64,000 bases of DNA from Lentzea waywayandensis (GTDB lineage: Bacteria; Actinomycetota; Actinomycetes; Mycobacteriales; Pseudonocardiaceae): contig NZ_FOYL01000019.1 of the NCBI RefSeq assembly GCF_900115955.1, positions 97,125 to 161,124 of the forward strand, given 5' to 3'. The notes below the pieces were generated by a model that saw only the letters and a list, made by a program, of their open reading frames with translations, did not search any database and was not told the origin of the DNA. Each line of letters opens with the position of its first letter. Position 1 is the stretch's first letter. Shown one piece after another: positions 41,291 to 50,693 of this stretch. The translations under genes and the position numbers were made by a program.

Positions 41291-41318
41291 GCGTTTGTTA
41301 GGTTCGCCTAACAAACGC
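41291..41318 (+). promoter_or_regulatory. 12-bp perfect hairpin with UUCG loop in the nuo leader
   Basis: GCGTTTGTTAGG (41291-41302) pairs exactly with CCTAACAAACGC (41307-41318) around TTCG. It directly adjoins the second operator and has no T-run after it. A further small palindrome, CACCCTTAGGGTG, is at 41331-41343. It could be a stabilising mRNA 5' structure, an attenuator or a third protein site. Confidence 0.65.
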
Positions 41319-41373
41319 GCTGGAGAACAACACCCTTAGGGTGCGGGCGACCGCGAGGAAAGGACGACGGAGC

Positions 41374-41739
41374 GTGCTTGACCCTTACCTCCCCCTCGTA
41401 TTGATGTTCGCGCTCGCCGGGGCGTTCGCACTGTTCTCGGTGACCGCGGCTCCCTACATCGGACCGCGCCGCTACAACAAGGCGAAGCTCGACGCGTACG
41501 AGTGCGGCATCGAGCCGAGCCCGCAGCCGGTCGTGGGTGGTGGGCGCATGCCCGTCGCCTACTACCTGACGGCGATGCTGTTCATCTTGTTCGACATCGA
41601 AATGGTCTTCCTCTACCCGTTCGCCGTAGCGGCCGACAAGCTCGGCCTGTTCGGGCTGGTGGAGATCGTCCTGTTCGTCGCCACGGTCGGCTTCGCGTAC
41701 GTCTACGTGTGGCGTCGCGGCGGCCTCGACTGGAACTGA
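41374..41739 (+). CDS. nuoA: NADH-quinone oxidoreductase subunit A
   Basis: A 121-residue membrane subunit of complex I with three helices. AKLDAYECGIEPSPQPV is the conserved loop with the Cys, and FILFDIEMVFLYPFAV the second helix with conserved acidic residues. I set the start at GTG 41374, giving the usual family length, with AGGAAAGGA upstream. A 33-nt longer frame is unlikely. It is the first gene of a 14-gene operon preceded by palindromic operators. Confidence 0.95.
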   Translation: MLDPYLPLVLMFALAGAFALFSVTAAPYIGPRRYNKAKLDAYECGIEPSPQPVVGGGRMPVAYYLTAMLFILFDIEMVFLYPFAVAADKLGLFGLVEIVLFVATVGFAYVYVWRRGGLDWN

Positions 41740-41746
41740 GGAAGTC

Positions 41747-42298
41747 ATGGGTCTCGAGGAGAAGCTCCCGAACGGCATCCTGCTGGTCAGCGTCGAGAAG
41801 CTGGTCAACTGGACCCGCAAGTCCTCGCTGTGGCCTGCCACCTTCGGCCTGGCCTGCTGCGCCATCGAGATGATGACGACGGGTGGTCCGCGGTATGACC
41901 TGGCCCGCTTCGGCATGGAGGTCTTCCGGGCCTCACCGCGCCAGGCGGACCTGATGATCGTGGCCGGCCGCGTCACCAACAAGATGGCGCCGGTGCTCCG
42001 GCAGATCTACGACCAGATGCCCGAGCCGCGCTGGGTGCTGGCGATGGGCGTGTGCGCCAGCACTGGCGGCATGTTCAACAACTACGCGGTGGTGCAGGGC
42101 GTCGACCACGTCGTGCCCGTCGACATGTACCTGCCGGGCTGCCCGCCGCGGCCGGAGATGCTGATGGACGCGATCCTCAAGATCCACGCCAAGATCATGG
42201 ACGAGCCGCTCAACGCCGTGCGCGCCAAGGCACTCGCCGACTCGGGCTACCGCACCGATCTCATCCCGTCCTCCGAGCGTTTTGCGAGGAAGAAGTGA
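41747..42298 (+). CDS. nuoB: NADH-quinone oxidoreductase subunit B
   Basis: A 183-residue peripheral-arm subunit that carries the terminal [4Fe-4S] cluster N2, next to the quinone site. Its cysteines are visible in GLACCAIEMM, MGVCASTGGMF and YLPGCPPRPE. It reads out to GTG of nuoC with a 4-nt overlap. ATG is 7 nt after the nuoA stop, with GAGGAAG before it. Confidence 0.97.
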   Translation: MGLEEKLPNGILLVSVEKLVNWTRKSSLWPATFGLACCAIEMMTTGGPRYDLARFGMEVFRASPRQADLMIVAGRVTNKMAPVLRQIYDQMPEPRWVLAMGVCASTGGMFNNYAVVQGVDHVVPVDMYLPGCPPRPEMLMDAILKIHAKIMDEPLNAVRAKALADSGYRTDLIPSSERFARKK

Positions 42299-43035
42299 CC
42301 GAGCCAGGGGGAGAGCACTCCAGCGCCCAGCGCGCTGTCGAGGGCCTCGAAACCAACGGAGCCGAGGCCAAGGCGCCGCTGTTCGCCGGCCATGAGCGCA
42401 AGGGCCTCTTCGGCGTCACCGGCTCCGGTGACACGTCGGGCTTCGGTGGCCTGAGGCTGCCCGCCCACGTCTCCGCGCCCGCCGAGCGCCCGTTCGGTGG
42501 CTGGTTCGACGAGGTCGCGGACGAGCTGTTCGCCTCGATCGCGGAGAAGGGCCTGCCCGCCGACACGGTGCAGCAGGTGACGGTCGACCGCGGCGAGATC
42601 ACCTTCTACCTCAAGCCGGAGACGCTGCTGGAGGTCGCGCGGATCTTCCGCGACACCCCGGCGCTGCGCTTCGAGCTCTGCAGCTCGGTGTCCGGTGTGG
42701 ACTACGGCGCCGACGTGCCGCAGCGCCTGCACTCGGTCACGCACCTCACGTCGATGACGTACCGCCGCCGCGTGCGGCTGGAGGTCGCGGTCGACGTCGA
42801 GCACCCGCACGTGCCGAGCCTCGTCGAGGTCTACCCGACGGCGGACTGGCAGGAGCGCGAGACCTGGGACATGTTCGGGATCATCTACGACGGTCACCCC
42901 GGACTGACCCGCATCCTCATGCCGGACGACTGGGACGGACACCCCCAGCGCAAGGACTACCCGCTGGGTGGCATCCCGGTGGAGTACAAGGGCGCGGAGA
43001 TTCCTCCGCCGGACCAGAGGCGGTCCTACTCATGA
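42295..43035 (+). CDS. nuoC: NADH-quinone oxidoreductase subunit C
   Basis: A 246-residue 30-kDa subunit. About 75 N-terminal residues are extra and Gly/Ala rich. The conserved core includes LRFELCSSVSGVDYG, YPTADWQERETWDMFGIIYDGHPGLTRILMPDDWDGHPQRKDYPLGG. The GTG at 42295 overlaps the nuoB stop. NuoC and NuoD are separate here, unlike the fused form of enterobacteria. Confidence 0.95.
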   Translation: MTEPGGEHSSAQRAVEGLETNGAEAKAPLFAGHERKGLFGVTGSGDTSGFGGLRLPAHVSAPAERPFGGWFDEVADELFASIAEKGLPADTVQQVTVDRGEITFYLKPETLLEVARIFRDTPALRFELCSSVSGVDYGADVPQRLHSVTHLTSMTYRRRVRLEVAVDVEHPHVPSLVEVYPTADWQERETWDMFGIIYDGHPGLTRILMPDDWDGHPQRKDYPLGGIPVEYKGAEIPPPDQRRSYS

Positions 43036-44408
43036 CCGAGCGGCTTTCCGACGTGACCACGGGCACCGACACCAGCGGCCCCGGCCGCGACAGCGTCGAC
43101 ACCCCCGAGATCGCCGACTCCCGCAAGACCACCGAGGGCACCGTCTACACGGTGACCGGAGGCGACTGGGACGAGGTGCTCGCGGACGCGGTCCACGACG
43201 AGCGCATCGTCATGAACCTCGGCCCGCAGCACCCCTCGACCCACGGCGTGCTCCGCCTGGTCCTGGAGCTCGAGGGCGAGACGGTCACGCACGCCCGCAG
43301 CGTCATCGGCTACCTGCACACCGGCATCGAGAAGAACCTCGAGTACCGGAACTGGGTCCAGGGCGTCACCTTCATCACGCGCACCGACTACCTCGCGCCG
43401 CTGCACCACGAGGCCGCGTACTGCATGGCCGTCGAGAAGCTGCTCGGCGTCACGGTGCCGGACAAGGCGCAGGCGATCCGCGTGCTGCTGATGGAGATCA
43501 ACCGCATCAGCTCGCACCTCGTCGCACTCGCCACCGGCGGCATGGAGCTCGGTGCCCTCACCGGCATGACCTCCGGCTTCCGCGAGCGCGAAGAGGCCCT
43601 GCACCTGCTGGAGCACCTCACCGGCCTGCGGATGAACCACGCGTTCATCCGGCCTGGCGGTCTCGCGCAGGACCTGCCGGACGACGCGGTCGAGAAGATC
43701 ACCGCGTTCGTCAAGATCATGGAAAAGCGGCTGCCGGACTACGACAAGCTGCTCACCGGCCAGCCGATCTGGCGCAACCGCATGGCGGGCGTGGGTTACC
43801 TGCCCGTCGACGCGTGCCTCGCGCTCGGCATCACCGGCCCGATCCTGCGCTCCGCCGGCCTCGCCTGGGACCTGCGCAAGATCGAGCCGTACTGCGGCTA
43901 CGAGAACTACCAGTTCGACGTGCCGACCTCGAACGCGGCGGACTGCTTCGCGCGGTACCTGCTGCGGCTCGAGGAGATGCACCAGTCGCTGCGGATCATC
44001 AAGCAGGTCGTGAAGAGCCTGCCGACCGGTCCGGTCATGGTCGAGGACGCGAAGATCGCGTGGCCGGCGCAGCTCACGATCGGCAGCGACGGCATGGGCA
44101 ACTCGCTCGAGCACGTCCGCAAGATCATGGGCCAGTCCATGGAGTCCCTGATCCACCACTTCAAGCTGGTGACCGAGGGCTTCAAGGTTCCGGCGGGCCA
44201 GGTCTACGTGCCGGTCGAGTCGCCGCGCGGCGAGCTCGGCTACCACGTCGTCTCCGACGGCGGCACCAGGCCGATGCGCGTGCACCTGCGCGAACCAAGC
44301 TTCGTGAACCTCCAGTCGATGCCCGCGATGTGCGAGGGCGGCATGGTCGCCGACGTCATCGCGTCCGTCGCCTCGATCGACCCCGTGATGGGTGGTTGCG
44401 ACCGATGA
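43032..44408 (+). CDS. nuoD: NADH-quinone oxidoreductase subunit D
   Basis: A 458-residue 49-kDa subunit that forms the quinone-binding pocket with NuoB. LGPQHPSTHGVLRLVLELEGE and YLHTGIEKNLEYRNW are signatures, with the quinone-site His and Tyr among them. Substrate channel residues lie in EINRISSHLVALATGGMELGALT. The C-terminus SIDPVMGGCDR is standard. Overlaps of 4 nt occur at both ends. Confidence 0.97.
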   Translation: MTERLSDVTTGTDTSGPGRDSVDTPEIADSRKTTEGTVYTVTGGDWDEVLADAVHDERIVMNLGPQHPSTHGVLRLVLELEGETVTHARSVIGYLHTGIEKNLEYRNWVQGVTFITRTDYLAPLHHEAAYCMAVEKLLGVTVPDKAQAIRVLLMEINRISSHLVALATGGMELGALTGMTSGFREREEALHLLEHLTGLRMNHAFIRPGGLAQDLPDDAVEKITAFVKIMEKRLPDYDKLLTGQPIWRNRMAGVGYLPVDACLALGITGPILRSAGLAWDLRKIEPYCGYENYQFDVPTSNAADCFARYLLRLEEMHQSLRIIKQVVKSLPTGPVMVEDAKIAWPAQLTIGSDGMGNSLEHVRKIMGQSMESLIHHFKLVTEGFKVPAGQVYVPVESPRGELGYHVVSDGGTRPMRVHLREPSFVNLQSMPAMCEGGMVADVIASVASIDPVMGGCDR

Positions 44409-45121
44409 CTCAGGCACAGGAAACCGCTTTCGACCAGTCCACTGTGGACAGGGCGCAGGCGATCGTCGCCCGCTACCCGCAGGCCCGCAGCGCGCTGCTG
44501 CCGATGCTGCACCTGGTGCAGTCGGTCGAGGGCTACGTCTCCCAGGACGGCATCCGGTTCTGCGCCGGACAGCTCGACCTGAGCGAGGCGGAGGTCAGCG
44601 CGGTCGCGACGTTCTACACGATGTACAAGCGCCGCCCGTGCGGTGAGCACCTGGTCAGCGTGTGCACGAACACACTGTGCGCGACGCTCGGCGGCGACGC
44701 CATCTACTCGACCCTCAAGGACCACCTCGGGGTGGGCCACGAGGAGACCGCGGGCGAGCCGGGCACGCCGGGCTCGATCACGCTGGAGCACGCCGAGTGC
44801 CTCGCCGCGTGCGACCTCGGCCCGGTGCTCCAGGTCAACTACGAGTTCTACGACAACCAGACGCCCGACAAGGCGCTGGGACTCGTGAAGGCGTTGCAGT
44901 CAGGGGACAAGCCCGCCCCGACGCGCGGCGCGCCGCTCACCGACTTCAAGCAGGCCGAGCTCCAGCTCGCCGGGTTCTTCGAGGGTCGCGACGCCGACCT
45001 CGACGGCCCGTCGGCGGCGCCGGAGACGCTGGCCGGTGCGCAGATCGCCCAGGAACGCGGCTGGGACGCGCCGGCCATGCCGGCCAACGCCGAGTTCCCC
45101 GCCCTGCCGGAAAAGAAGTAG
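44405..45121 (+). CDS. nuoE: NADH-quinone oxidoreductase subunit E
   Basis: A 238-residue thioredoxin-like subunit with the [2Fe-2S] cluster N1a. Ligands are in CTNTLCATLGG and ECLAACDLGP. The last 60 or so residues (TDFKQAELQLAGFFEGR...) extend beyond the short form of the family, as in other actinobacteria. The ATG at 44405 overlaps the nuoD stop. The open frame upstream of it is a shadow. Confidence 0.95.
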   Translation: MTQAQETAFDQSTVDRAQAIVARYPQARSALLPMLHLVQSVEGYVSQDGIRFCAGQLDLSEAEVSAVATFYTMYKRRPCGEHLVSVCTNTLCATLGGDAIYSTLKDHLGVGHEETAGEPGTPGSITLEHAECLAACDLGPVLQVNYEFYDNQTPDKALGLVKALQSGDKPAPTRGAPLTDFKQAELQLAGFFEGRDADLDGPSAAPETLAGAQIAQERGWDAPAMPANAEFPALPEKK

Positions 45122-45128
45122 GGACACC

Positions 45129-46409
45129 ATGGTTGACCCGCTGACTCCCGTACTCACCAAGCGCTGGACCGAGCCCAGGTCCTGGACCATCGAGACCTAC
45201 GAGCGCACCGGTGGCTACACCGCCCTGCCCAAGGCGCTGAAGGCCCACCCGGACCAGCTCATCCAGCAGTGCAAGGACTCCGGACTGCGCGGCCGCGGCG
45301 GCGCGGGATTCCCCACCGGCATGAAGTGGGGCTTCATCCCGCAGGGCGACGGCAAGCCGCACTACCTCGTCATCAACGCCGACGAGGGCGAGCCGGGCAC
45401 CTGCAAGGACATCCCGCTGATGATGGCGGACCCGCACTCGCTGATCGAGGGCGTGATCATCACGTCGTTCGCCATCCGCGCGAACTTCGCGGCGATCTAC
45501 GTCCGCGGCGAGGTCCTGCACTGCATCCGCCGCCTCAACGCGGCGGTGCGCGAGGCGTACGCCAAGGGCTACCTGGGCAAGAACATCCTCGGCAGCGGGT
45601 TCGACCTCGACGTGGTGATCCACGCCGGCGCCGGCGCGTACATCTGCGGTGAGGAGACGGCGCTGCTCGACTCGCTGGAGGGCAAGCGCGGCCAGCCGCG
45701 GCTCAAGCCGCCGTTCCCCGCGACCTCGGGCCTCTACGCGTCGCCCACTGTGGTGAACAACGTCGAGACCATCGCGTCGGTTCCCTTCATCGTCAACGGT
45801 GGCGCGGACTGGTTCCGCGAGATGGGCCGCGACCGCTCGCCCGGTCCGAAGATCTTCTCGCTGTCCGGCCACGTCACGCGGCCCGGCCAGTACGAGGCGC
45901 CGATGGGCACCACGCTCCGGCAGCTGCTGGAGATGGCCGGGGGCATGAAGGACGGCATCCCGATCAAGTTCTGGACGCCGGGTGGTTCGTCCACCCCGCT
46001 GTTCACCGCGGAGCACCTCGACGTGCCGCTGGACTTCGAGGGTGCCGCCGAGGCCGGTTCGATGCTGGGCACCACCGCCCTTCAGATCTTCAACGAGACC
46101 GTGTCCGTGCCGTGGGCCGTCATGAAGTGGACGGAGTTCTACAAGCACGAGTCGTGCGGCAAGTGCACGCCGTGCCGCGAGGGCACGTACTGGCTCGTGA
46201 AGATCCTGCAGCGGATGGTGGCGGGCAACGGCACGGCGAGCGACATCGACACGTTGCTCGACGTCTGCGACAACATCCTCGGCCGCTCGTTCTGCGCGCT
46301 GGGTGACGGTGCCGTCAGCCCGATCACCAGTGGCATCAAGTACTTCAAGGACGAGTTCCTGGCTCTTTGCGACCAGAACTCCAAGGTCCTGGCTGGAGCG
46401 AACGCATGA
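45129..46409 (+). CDS. nuoF: NADH-quinone oxidoreductase subunit F
   Basis: A 426-residue NADH-oxidising subunit. GRGGAGFPTGMKWGF binds NADH, NADEGEPGTCKD and CGEETALLDSLEG the FMN region. Four cysteines of cluster N3 are in SCGKCTPCREG and SFCALGDG. The ATG at 45129 follows AGGGACACC. It is the entry point for electrons, which pass on through E and G. Confidence 0.97.
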   Translation: MVDPLTPVLTKRWTEPRSWTIETYERTGGYTALPKALKAHPDQLIQQCKDSGLRGRGGAGFPTGMKWGFIPQGDGKPHYLVINADEGEPGTCKDIPLMMADPHSLIEGVIITSFAIRANFAAIYVRGEVLHCIRRLNAAVREAYAKGYLGKNILGSGFDLDVVIHAGAGAYICGEETALLDSLEGKRGQPRLKPPFPATSGLYASPTVVNNVETIASVPFIVNGGADWFREMGRDRSPGPKIFSLSGHVTRPGQYEAPMGTTLRQLLEMAGGMKDGIPIKFWTPGGSSTPLFTAEHLDVPLDFEGAAEAGSMLGTTALQIFNETVSVPWAVMKWTEFYKHESCGKCTPCREGTYWLVKILQRMVAGNGTASDIDTLLDVCDNILGRSFCALGDGAVSPITSGIKYFKDEFLALCDQNSKVLAGANA

Positions 46410-48856
46410 CCATCGCGCCTGACAAGCCCACCACGGCTGAAGTCGTTGTCCCAGAAGGACACGTCAAGCTCGTCATCGACGGCGAGACGGTCGTCGCGCC
46501 CAAGGGCGAGCTGCTGATCCGCACGGCCGAGCGCCTCGGCACGGTCATCCCGCGCTTCTGCGACCACCCGCTGCTGGAGCCCGCGGGCGCCTGCCGCCAG
46601 TGTCTCGTCGAGGTCGAGATGGGCGGCCGGCCGATGCCGAAGCCGCAGGCCTCCTGCACGATGACCGTCGCGGACGGCATGGTCGTGAAGACCCAGCTGA
46701 CCTCCCCGGTCGCGGACAAGGCCCAGCAGGGTGTGATGGAGCTGCTGCTCATCAACCACCCGCTGGACTGCCCGATCTGCGACAAGGGCGGTGAGTGCCC
46801 GCTGCAGAACCAGGCGCTCGCCCACGGTCGCAGCGACTCCCGCTTCCACGAGCACAAGCGGACGTTCCCGAAGCCGATCAGCATCTCCACGCAGGTGTTG
46901 CTCGACCGCGAACGCTGCGTGCTCTGCCAGCGCTGCACCCGGTTCTCCGCGCAGATCGCCGGTGACCCGTTCATCGAACTGCTGGAGCGCGGCTCGCAGC
47001 AGCAGATCGGCATCGCGCAGGAGAAGCCGTTCCAGAGCTACTTCTCCGGCAACACCATCCAGATCTGCCCGGTCGGCGCGCTCACGTCGGCGGCCTACCG
47101 CTTCCGCGCCCGGCCGTTCGACCTGGTGTCGGCGCCCGGTGTGTGTGAGCACTGCTCGTCGGGTTGCGCCGAGCGCACCGACTACCGGCGCGGCAAGGTG
47201 CAGCGCAAGCTCGCCGGCGACGACCCGCAGGTCAACGAGGAGTGGATCTGCGACAAGGGCCGGTTCGCCTTCCGCTACGCCACGACCGGTGACCGCATCA
47301 AGCGTCCGCTGGTCCGCGACGCCGAGTCCGGTGAGCTGCGCGAGTCGTCCTGGACCGAGGCGCTCCAGGTCGCGGCGGCCGGTCTGACCGCCGCCCGCGA
47401 AGCGAACGGCGTCGGTGTCCTCACCGGTGGCCGGCTGACCGTCGAGGACGCCTACGCGTACTCGAAGTTCGCCCGGATCGCCTTGCACACCAACGACATC
47501 GACTTCCGCGCCCGGCCGCACAGCGCCGAGGAGCTGGAGTTCCTGTCCGGCACCACGGTGTTCACGAACCCGGACAACGGAGTCACCTTCCAAGGCATCG
47601 AGAAGGCACCGGCCGCGTTGCTGGTCGCGTTCGAGCCCGAGGAAGAGGCGCCGATCGTCTTCCTGCGCCTGCGCAAGTCCGCTCGCAAGGGCACCACGAA
47701 GGTCTTCCACCTCGGCCAGTACACGACCCCGGCCGTGGAGAAGACCTACGGCACGCTGCTCGCCTGCGTGCCCGGTGCCGAGGCGAACGCCATCAACGCG
47801 TTGCCGGAGCACGCTTCCGACGTCGTCGAGCTGCTCGGCAAGCCTGGCTCGGTGATCCTGGTCGGCGAGCGCGCCGCCGAGATCCCCGGCGCGTTCTCCG
47901 CGGTCGCCAGGCTGGCGGAGCGCACGGGCGCCAAGGTCGCGTGGATCCCGCGCCGTGCCGGTGAGCGCGGCGCGCTCGCGGTCGGTGCCACGCCGAACCT
48001 GCTGCCCGGCGGTCGCCACGTCGCGAACGCCGCGGCGCGCACCGAGGTCGAGCGCACCTGGGGTATCGAGGAGGGCTCGCTTCCCGCGACGCCGGGCCGC
48101 GACACCACGGGCATCCTCGAAGCCGCCGCGAACGGCGAGCTGTCCGGCCTGCTGATCGGCGGCGTCGACCCGTTCGACCTGCCGGACCCGCGGCTCGCGG
48201 AGAAGGCCCTGTCGGGCGCCGGGTTCGTCGTGAGCCTGGAGCTGCGGCCGAGCGCGGCCACCGCGTACGCCGACGTCGTGCTCCCGATCGCCCCGGCGGT
48301 CGAGAAGTCCGGCAGCTACCTCAACTGGGAGGGCCGCCGCCGCGAGTTCGGCGCGACGCTCGAGGGCACCGGCGCACTGCCGGACTGCCGCGTGCTCGAC
48401 ACCCTCGCGGTGGAGATGGACGCGGACCTGTTCACGCAGACGCCCGCCGCCTCGGCCGCCGACCTGGCCCGCCTGGGCGAGGGCACGCCGAGCGGTTCCT
48501 CGCTCAACGTCGCCGCGCCGCTGGTGTCCCCGGCCGGTGCCGGCAAGGCCGTGCTCGCCACCTGGCACCGCCTGCTCGGCAACGGCTCGCTCCAGGTGGA
48601 CGAGCCGAACCTCGCCGGCACGGCCCGCCCGGTCGTCGCGAAGGTCGCCGAGACCACCGCGCGGCAGTTCGGGCTGACCTCCGGCGGTCAGGTCACCGTG
48701 TCCACCGACCGCGGCGCGATCACGCTCCCGGTCGAGACCGACGACCTGCCCGAGGGCGTCATCTGGCTGCCCACCAACTCGGGTGACGTGACCGTCCGCC
48801 GCACGCTCGGCGCGGGCCACGGCTCGATCGTCTCCGTCAGCGGAGGAACGTCATGA
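46406..48856 (+). CDS. nuoG: NADH-quinone oxidoreductase subunit G
   Basis: An 816-residue iron-sulfur subunit. The N-terminal ferredoxin-like domain has FCDHPLLEPAGACRQCLVEVE. CPICDKGGECPLQ and RCVLCQRCTRF...CPVGAL follow, and CEHCSSGCAERTDYRRGK with EEWICDKGRF is the additional N7-type site. The rest is a molybdopterin-oxidoreductase-like domain without an evident cofactor role. A terminal molybdopterin-dinucleotide-type segment (GGQVTVSTDRGAITLPVE) is present. ATG overlaps the nuoF stop. Confidence 0.95.
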   Translation: MTIAPDKPTTAEVVVPEGHVKLVIDGETVVAPKGELLIRTAERLGTVIPRFCDHPLLEPAGACRQCLVEVEMGGRPMPKPQASCTMTVADGMVVKTQLTSPVADKAQQGVMELLLINHPLDCPICDKGGECPLQNQALAHGRSDSRFHEHKRTFPKPISISTQVLLDRERCVLCQRCTRFSAQIAGDPFIELLERGSQQQIGIAQEKPFQSYFSGNTIQICPVGALTSAAYRFRARPFDLVSAPGVCEHCSSGCAERTDYRRGKVQRKLAGDDPQVNEEWICDKGRFAFRYATTGDRIKRPLVRDAESGELRESSWTEALQVAAAGLTAAREANGVGVLTGGRLTVEDAYAYSKFARIALHTNDIDFRARPHSAEELEFLSGTTVFTNPDNGVTFQGIEKAPAALLVAFEPEEEAPIVFLRLRKSARKGTTKVFHLGQYTTPAVEKTYGTLLACVPGAEANAINALPEHASDVVELLGKPGSVILVGERAAEIPGAFSAVARLAERTGAKVAWIPRRAGERGALAVGATPNLLPGGRHVANAAARTEVERTWGIEEGSLPATPGRDTTGILEAAANGELSGLLIGGVDPFDLPDPRLAEKALSGAGFVVSLELRPSAATAYADVVLPIAPAVEKSGSYLNWEGRRREFGATLEGTGALPDCRVLDTLAVEMDADLFTQTPAASAADLARLGEGTPSGSSLNVAAPLVSPAGAGKAVLATWHRLLGNGSLQVDEPNLAGTARPVVAKVAETTARQFGLTSGGQVTVSTDRGAITLPVETDDLPEGVIWLPTNSGDVTVRRTLGAGHGSIVSVSGGTS

Positions 48857-50175
48857 CCCAGCAGTTCGTCGCAGCGGAGATCGGCGAGACCGCCAAGCTC
48901 CTCGCGGACGACCCGATCTGGCTCGTCCTGATCAAGGTCGTCGCGATCTTCGCGTTCCTCGTGGTCATGACTCTGTTCATGATCAACTGGGAGCGCAAGG
49001 TCGTCGCGCGGATGCAGCACCGCCCCGGCCCCAACCGGGTCGGCCCGAACGGCTGGCTCCAGTCGCTCGCGGACGGTCTGAAGCTCGCGTTCAAGGAGGA
49101 CATCCGTCCCGTCCTCGCGGACAAGTGGGTGTTCTTCCTCGCGCCGGTGATCTCCTGCATCCCCGCGTTCCTCGCGTTCTCGGTGATCCCGCTCGCGGGC
49201 GAGGTCAACCTGTTCGGCCAGCAGACCGCGCTCCAGCTCGTCGACCTCCCGGTCGGCGTGCTCGTGGTGCTGGCCTGCTCCTCGATCGGCGTCTACGGCA
49301 TCGTGTTGTCCGGCTGGGCCTCCGGCTCGCCGTACCCGCTGCTCGGCGCGCTGCGGTCGGCCGCGCAGGTGATCTCCTACGAGATCGCGATGGGCCTGTC
49401 GATCGTCGCGGTGATCATGTTCACCGGCTCGATGTCGACCGGTGACATCGTCGGCGCGCAGGCGACCACCGTGCTCGGGTTCGCGCCCGGCTGGTTCGGC
49501 CTCCTGCTGTTCCCCAGCTTCGCGATCTACGTCGTGTCGATGGTCGGCGAGACCAACCGCGCCCCGTTCGACCTCCCCGAGGCCGAGTCGGAGCTCGTCG
49601 GTGGTTTCCACACGGAGTACAGCTCGCTGAAGTTCGCGCTGTTCTTCCTCGCCGAGTACGTCAACATGGTGACCGTCTCGGCGCTCGCGACCACGCTCTT
49701 CCTCGGCGGCTACCACGCCCCGTGGAGCGGCGAGTTCATGAACACCGGCTGGTGGGGCCTGCTCTGGTTCATCATCAAGACGCTGGGCTTCCTGTTCATC
49801 TTCATCTGGCTGCGCGGCACGCTGCCCCGCATGCGCTACGACCAGTTCATGCGCCTGGGCTGGAAGGTGCTGGTCCCGACCAGCCTCGTCTGGATCATGG
49901 CCGTCGCGGTCATCCGCACCGGCGCGATCCAGCAGCTCTCCACGGCACAGCGGCTCATCGCGCTCGGCGTGATCGTCGGCCTCGTGCTGCTGGTCTCGTT
50001 CCTGCTGCCGGACAAGAAGGTCCAGGACACCAAGGGCGTTCCGCTCGCGGGTTCCGGCTTCCCCGTGCCGCCGCTCGACCTCGTCGTTCCCAAGGCCGCG
50101 CCGAAACGCAAGGTCAAGGTCGCCACTCTCCCCAAGGAGACGGCAGCCGTCACCACCGGTAAGGAGGCTGAGTAG
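48853..50175 (+). CDS. nuoH: NADH-quinone oxidoreductase subunit H
   Basis: A 440-residue membrane subunit at the junction with the peripheral arm, forming part of the quinone chamber. RKVVARMQHRPGPNRVGPNGWLQ and GETNRAPFDLPEAESELVGGFHTEYS are diagnostic. About eight helices are visible. The C-terminal 70 residues after LLPDKK are a basic, Pro/Lys-rich tail common in actinobacteria. ATG overlaps the nuoG stop. Confidence 0.97.
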   Translation: MTQQFVAAEIGETAKLLADDPIWLVLIKVVAIFAFLVVMTLFMINWERKVVARMQHRPGPNRVGPNGWLQSLADGLKLAFKEDIRPVLADKWVFFLAPVISCIPAFLAFSVIPLAGEVNLFGQQTALQLVDLPVGVLVVLACSSIGVYGIVLSGWASGSPYPLLGALRSAAQVISYEIAMGLSIVAVIMFTGSMSTGDIVGAQATTVLGFAPGWFGLLLFPSFAIYVVSMVGETNRAPFDLPEAESELVGGFHTEYSSLKFALFFLAEYVNMVTVSALATTLFLGGYHAPWSGEFMNTGWWGLLWFIIKTLGFLFIFIWLRGTLPRMRYDQFMRLGWKVLVPTSLVWIMAVAVIRTGAIQQLSTAQRLIALGVIVGLVLLVSFLLPDKKVQDTKGVPLAGSGFPVPPLDLVVPKAAPKRKVKVATLPKETAAVTTGKEAE

Positions 50176-50177
50176 GG

Positions 50178-50693
50178 ATGTTCGAGTCCCTGAAAGGCTT
50201 CGGAGTCACCTTCGGCACCATGTTCAAGAAGGTGGTGACGGAGGAGTACCCCGAGGTCAAGAAGGTGACCGCGCCGCGGTTCCACGGCCGTCACCAGCTC
50301 AACCGGCACCCGGACGGGCTGGAGAAGTGCGTCGGCTGCGAGCTGTGCGCGTGGGCCTGCCCGGCGGACGCGATCTTCGTCGAGGGTGGCGACAACACCG
50401 AGGAGGCGCGTTTCTCTCCTGGTGAGCGCTTCGGTGCCGACTACCAGATCAACTACCTGCGCTGCATCGGCTGCGGCCTGTGCATCGAGGCGTGCCCGAC
50501 CCGTTCGCTCACGATGACGAACGAGTACGAGCTCGCCGACGACAACCGGCAGGACCTGATCTTCACCAAGGAGGACCTGCTCGCTCCGCTGCTGCCCGGC
50601 ATGGAGCAGCCGCCGCACCCGATGCGGCTCGGCGACAACGAGCAGGACTACTACGTCAACGGCCCGCGGCTCGCGAAGGAGGCTCAGCAGTGA
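50178..50693 (+). CDS. nuoI: NADH-quinone oxidoreductase subunit I
   Basis: A 171-residue ferredoxin-type subunit with clusters N6a and N6b. Two complete four-cysteine motifs are visible: CVGCELCAWACP and CIGCGLCIEACP. The C-terminus is acidic. It is coupled to nuoJ through a 4-nt overlap. Confidence 0.97.
   Translation: MFESLKGFGVTFGTMFKKVVTEEYPEVKKVTAPRFHGRHQLNRHPDGLEKCVGCELCAWACPADAIFVEGGDNTEEARFSPGERFGADYQINYLRCIGCGLCIEACPTRSLTMTNEYELADDNRQDLIFTKEDLLAPLLPGMEQPPHPMRLGDNEQDYYVNGPRLAKEAQQ

Noticed and set aside
41296..41313. An iron-regulator (IdeR/DtxR) box in the nuo leader
   Set aside because: Only the TTAGG and CCTAA half-sites agree. The 19-bp consensus spacing and centre do not match, and a simple hairpin explains the symmetry.
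46139..48820. An 893-codon open frame on the minus strand
   Set aside because: It lies opposite nuoF and nuoG, has no family motifs and is rich in Arg, Gly and Asp as expected from the antisense frame of GC-rich DNA.
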